Shown piece after piece: positions 30,420-32,348 of a DNA stretch of 32,348 nt (its first letter is position 1; each line of letters begins with the position of its first letter). The notes beneath the pieces were generated by a model. The model was not told where the DNA came from. It saw only the letters and a program-made list of their open reading frames with translations, and searched no databases. Position numbers and translations under genes: made by a program. Source of the DNA: Deinococcus marmoris DSM 12784 (GTDB taxonomy: Bacteria; Deinococcota; Deinococci; Deinococcales; Deinococcaceae); contig NZ_JNIV01000052.1 of assembly GCF_000701405.1 (NCBI RefSeq), forward strand, positions 1-32,348. The letters run 5' to 3'.

Positions 30420-30794
30420 ATGTCCCCCACCTTTGATGCCTTTATCGGCTTCTACCCCACCGCCGATCTGGCCGCCACGCACGACTTCTATGTCGGCACG
30501 CTGGGGCTGACGCTGGTGCGGGACCAGGGGACGTGCCACATCTACGCGGTAGCAGGCGGCGGTTTCCTGGGCTTTTGCGAGCGCGGTAGCGTGGCCCTGC
30601 CGCCCAGTGTGGTCCTAACGCTGGTAATAGACGACGTGGATGGCGTCTACGAGCGGTTGATGGCGGCGGGCGTGACGGCAGAGACCGCGCCGAAGCACCA
30701 CGCCGAGTACGGGATTTACCACTTCTACGCGCAGGGGCCGAATGGGGAGAGGGTGGAAGTTCAGCGGTTTAAAACTCCTCTTGTTCGTTCATAG
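30420..30794 (+). CDS. VOC (glyoxalase/bleomycin-resistance fold) protein
   Basis: 124 residues. Two beta-alpha-beta-beta-beta VOC modules: FIGFYPTADLAATHDFYVGTLGL at the N-terminus, and VLTLVIDDVDGVYERLMAAGV followed by YHFYAQGPNGERVEVQRF. Family members bind a metal and act as isomerases, dioxygenases or drug-binding proteins; the substrate is not predictable. The last few codons (after VQRF) lie in AT-rich foreign-looking DNA and overlap, tail to tail, the end of the NACHT remnant by 26 bases. The original C-terminus may have been replaced at this junction. Confidence 0.83.
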   Translation: MSPTFDAFIGFYPTADLAATHDFYVGTLGLTLVRDQGTCHIYAVAGGGFLGFCERGSVALPPSVVLTLVIDDVDGVYERLMAAGVTAETAPKHHAEYGIYHFYAQGPNGERVEVQRFKTPLVRS

Positions 30795-31997
30795 AGTCTA
30801 TTTTTACCTTAATTGCACTAATCACTTCTTGAACTCGCTGATTGCTGATTTCGAAGGGTCCAATTAATGGCTCATTATCGTCATAATCATTAAAAAGCGA
30901 TGAAGATATATTTTTAATACCCTGAATACACTCATGCTTTCCAGCTAATGCAGATTCGTGACTCACAATAACGTCTCCAAGCAACACGTCGCCTGAATCA
31001 TTTCCAACAGCGCTTCGGTCTTCTTCGGTAAATAGTCCTTTATATTTCCTGCCAATAAAATCTAATATCCAACGCGACGCTCTCTCTGCCATAAGGTAAT
31101 GAGTACTATCCAGTGATGATTGTATCATCTGTTTTCTAATCCGAGGTATTCCGTTTCCAATCTCATTTTCAATATTTGATATATTTGATTCCACAAATTT
31201 GGTAAATCTTTCCTTATCTCTGTACTCATCATGAGAGATTCCAGCTTTTATATAAATTCTTTGGTATAATCCATCACATATTGATTTTGGTAGATCAGTT
31301 TGACTACATTTTTCCGAATAGACCAAATATTCATTCAGATAGGGCATGATTATTGCTTCTTCTATGACATGTGGCTTCATATCATAGGCTAGCTCAATAA
31401 TATTTGCATAATAAAAAGATCTGCTACTATTAAACATTTTTTCAAAAGTAATTCTCTGATTCTCGGATATTACGAAAGCTGCATAAGATGCTGCAAAATA
31501 GTCTTGAAGAGATTTGTGTATCCACCTAATCTCAACATTTTCGTCACTAAACAATGGAACCGCTTGTAATATATCGTCTAAGAACGCTGAGGCTTTTACC
31601 TATACATATCCAAATTTATCAAGAGCATTGCCTATATTATGTATAATGTCTTCCCGCGAATATGAAGGCCCATTTTTTGCAGATTTAAATGCTATTGACC
31701 TAAGAATATTCTGAAATTCGTCTATATCTAAACCACATTTTTTATTTCTTTTGAAGCCCTCTTTCGTAAGGTCATGACCGTTATATAGAGCTTCGTATAC
31801 TTGCTTATAGAATTGATATCTCTTCGCTGGCACTTCTTCTGAGTATCCAAAAGACCTAAATAATAGAGTCACCATCATAGGAACTTCAAGAATTTCATGA
31901 AAAGCTTCATCATGGATCTCGTCCAGCTCTTTGATTATTTTTTCTGCCAGGCCGTCCTTTGTGTCATATTTTCTAAGCAGTGACTTAACATCTGACC
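30769..31997 (-). pseudogene. NACHT-type STAND NTPase, C-terminal remnant
   Basis: One reading frame on the minus strand, about 410 codons, with an in-frame TAG at 31600-31602 and no N-terminal part. Before the stop it reads LLRKYDTKDGLAEKII, EILEVPMMVTLLFRSFGY, QFYKQVYEALYNGHDLTKEG and LDIDEFQNILRSIAF. After it comes FLDDILQAVPLF, then IRWIHKSLQDYFAASYA. The order and the final WIHKSLQDYFAA motif match the region C-terminal to the nucleotide-binding core of NACHT/STAND proteins, many of which act in phage defence. The P-loop and effector domain are missing, lost at the transposase junction near 31998. The base composition is very AT-rich, so the gene was probably acquired. The fragment after 31554 could still be translated but is unlikely to work. 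Confidence 0.8.
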
Positions 31998-32348
31998 TTA
32001 CGCGGCAGAGTTTTGAAAATTCTCGGATTGCTGCCTCAGCCTTTGTAATTCCTCGTATGAAGTTTTAAGAGCGGCGATATACATCTTTGTTCGCATCGCA
32101 AAGTGATTTTCCTTGCGGATGATTTTCAATTTTTCCAGCTTGATATGTCCGTAGAATGAACAGAGAATGTGTTTGATCTGACATGCAGGTGTACTGGCAG
32201 GCGACTTCCCAAGAGAGGCATTTTGCTTGAGTGATTTGTGAAATTCTTCTACGGGCCATCGTTTCTGATAGATCGCAAGGGTTTCATTTGCGGTCAGACT
32301 GCTGTCATCGCTGCATAAATACAGAATGCCACTTGAACCGTCTTCGTT
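31998..32348 (-). mobile_element. IS4-superfamily transposase, C-terminal part (partial)
   Basis: An open frame enters from the right edge and ends at TAA 31998-32000. It reads LYLCSDDSSLTANETLAIYQ, KRWPVEEFHKSLKQNASLGK, then KLEKLKIIRKENHFAMRTKM. YQKRWPVEEFHKSLK contains the exact Y-(2)-R-(3)-E-(6)-K signature of IS4-type DDE transposases, with the last acidic residue of the triad. The N-terminal part, including the first two acidic residues, lies beyond the window. The left end of the IS must be near the stop codon, because NACHT-like coding resumes almost at once. The exact terminal repeat cannot be defined without the other end. Confidence 0.85.

Overview
The window looks like chromosomal DNA of a Deinococcus-type bacterium. 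The backbone is very GC-rich (50 of 60 bases are G or C in 29101-29160). The rpmH-rnpA-yidD-yidC block is present. The 23S rRNA gene starts from its own promoter with no 16S gene upstream. Several genes carry a TANNNT -10 box only 5-6 bases before the ATG, the leaderless arrangement known from Deinococcus. The species cannot be fixed from the sequence alone.

Layout. 1-186 is the 5' end of a 23S rRNA on the minus strand, with promoter and leader to about 357. 677-2420 holds two plus-strand genes, a phosphodiester glycosidase-like lipoprotein and an alpha/alpha-barrel protein. 2514-5251 (minus) is rpmH, rnpA, yidD, yidC. 5590-6162 is a MarR regulator. 6432-11454 is a glyoxylate-to-glycerate module: gcl, hyi, glxR and a MOFRL glycerate 2-kinase. 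Two exported proteins, FAS1 and VanW, follow at 11712-13591. 13903-23298 is a glyoxylate/ureide module: aceB, iclR, a diverged aceB paralogue, allC, allB, allE and a malic enzyme. 23543-26859 is a YhgE/Pip membrane protein divergent from its TetR regulator. 26959-28338 (minus) is an NCS2 xanthine/urate permease. 28868-30794 is a MurE-type ligase and a VOC protein. From about 30769 to the end the DNA turns AT-rich (15 of 60 G+C in 31381-31440). It holds the broken C-terminal half of a NACHT NTPase gene, cut at its 5' side by an IS4-type transposase.

How the genes fit together. The permease imports purine. AllB, AllC and AllE take allantoin through allantoate and ureidoglycine to ureidoglycolate. 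Glyoxylate is then used by Gcl/GlxR/glycerate kinase (to 2-phosphoglycerate) or by malate synthase plus malic enzyme (to pyruvate). No recognisable enzyme converts ureidoglycolate to glyoxylate; the malate synthase paralogue sits at that place in the cluster. A 13-base motif, TAGAC-R-N-CTAAGT, lies in the promoter zones of gcl, of the aceB paralogue-allC unit and of the distant permease. This suggests one regulon, perhaps run by the IclR protein encoded in the cluster. Other points of note are a switch-like nested hairpin between allC and allB, tandem TetR operators, heptamer repeats around hyi, two long inverted-repeat elements, and the decaying NACHT/IS island.
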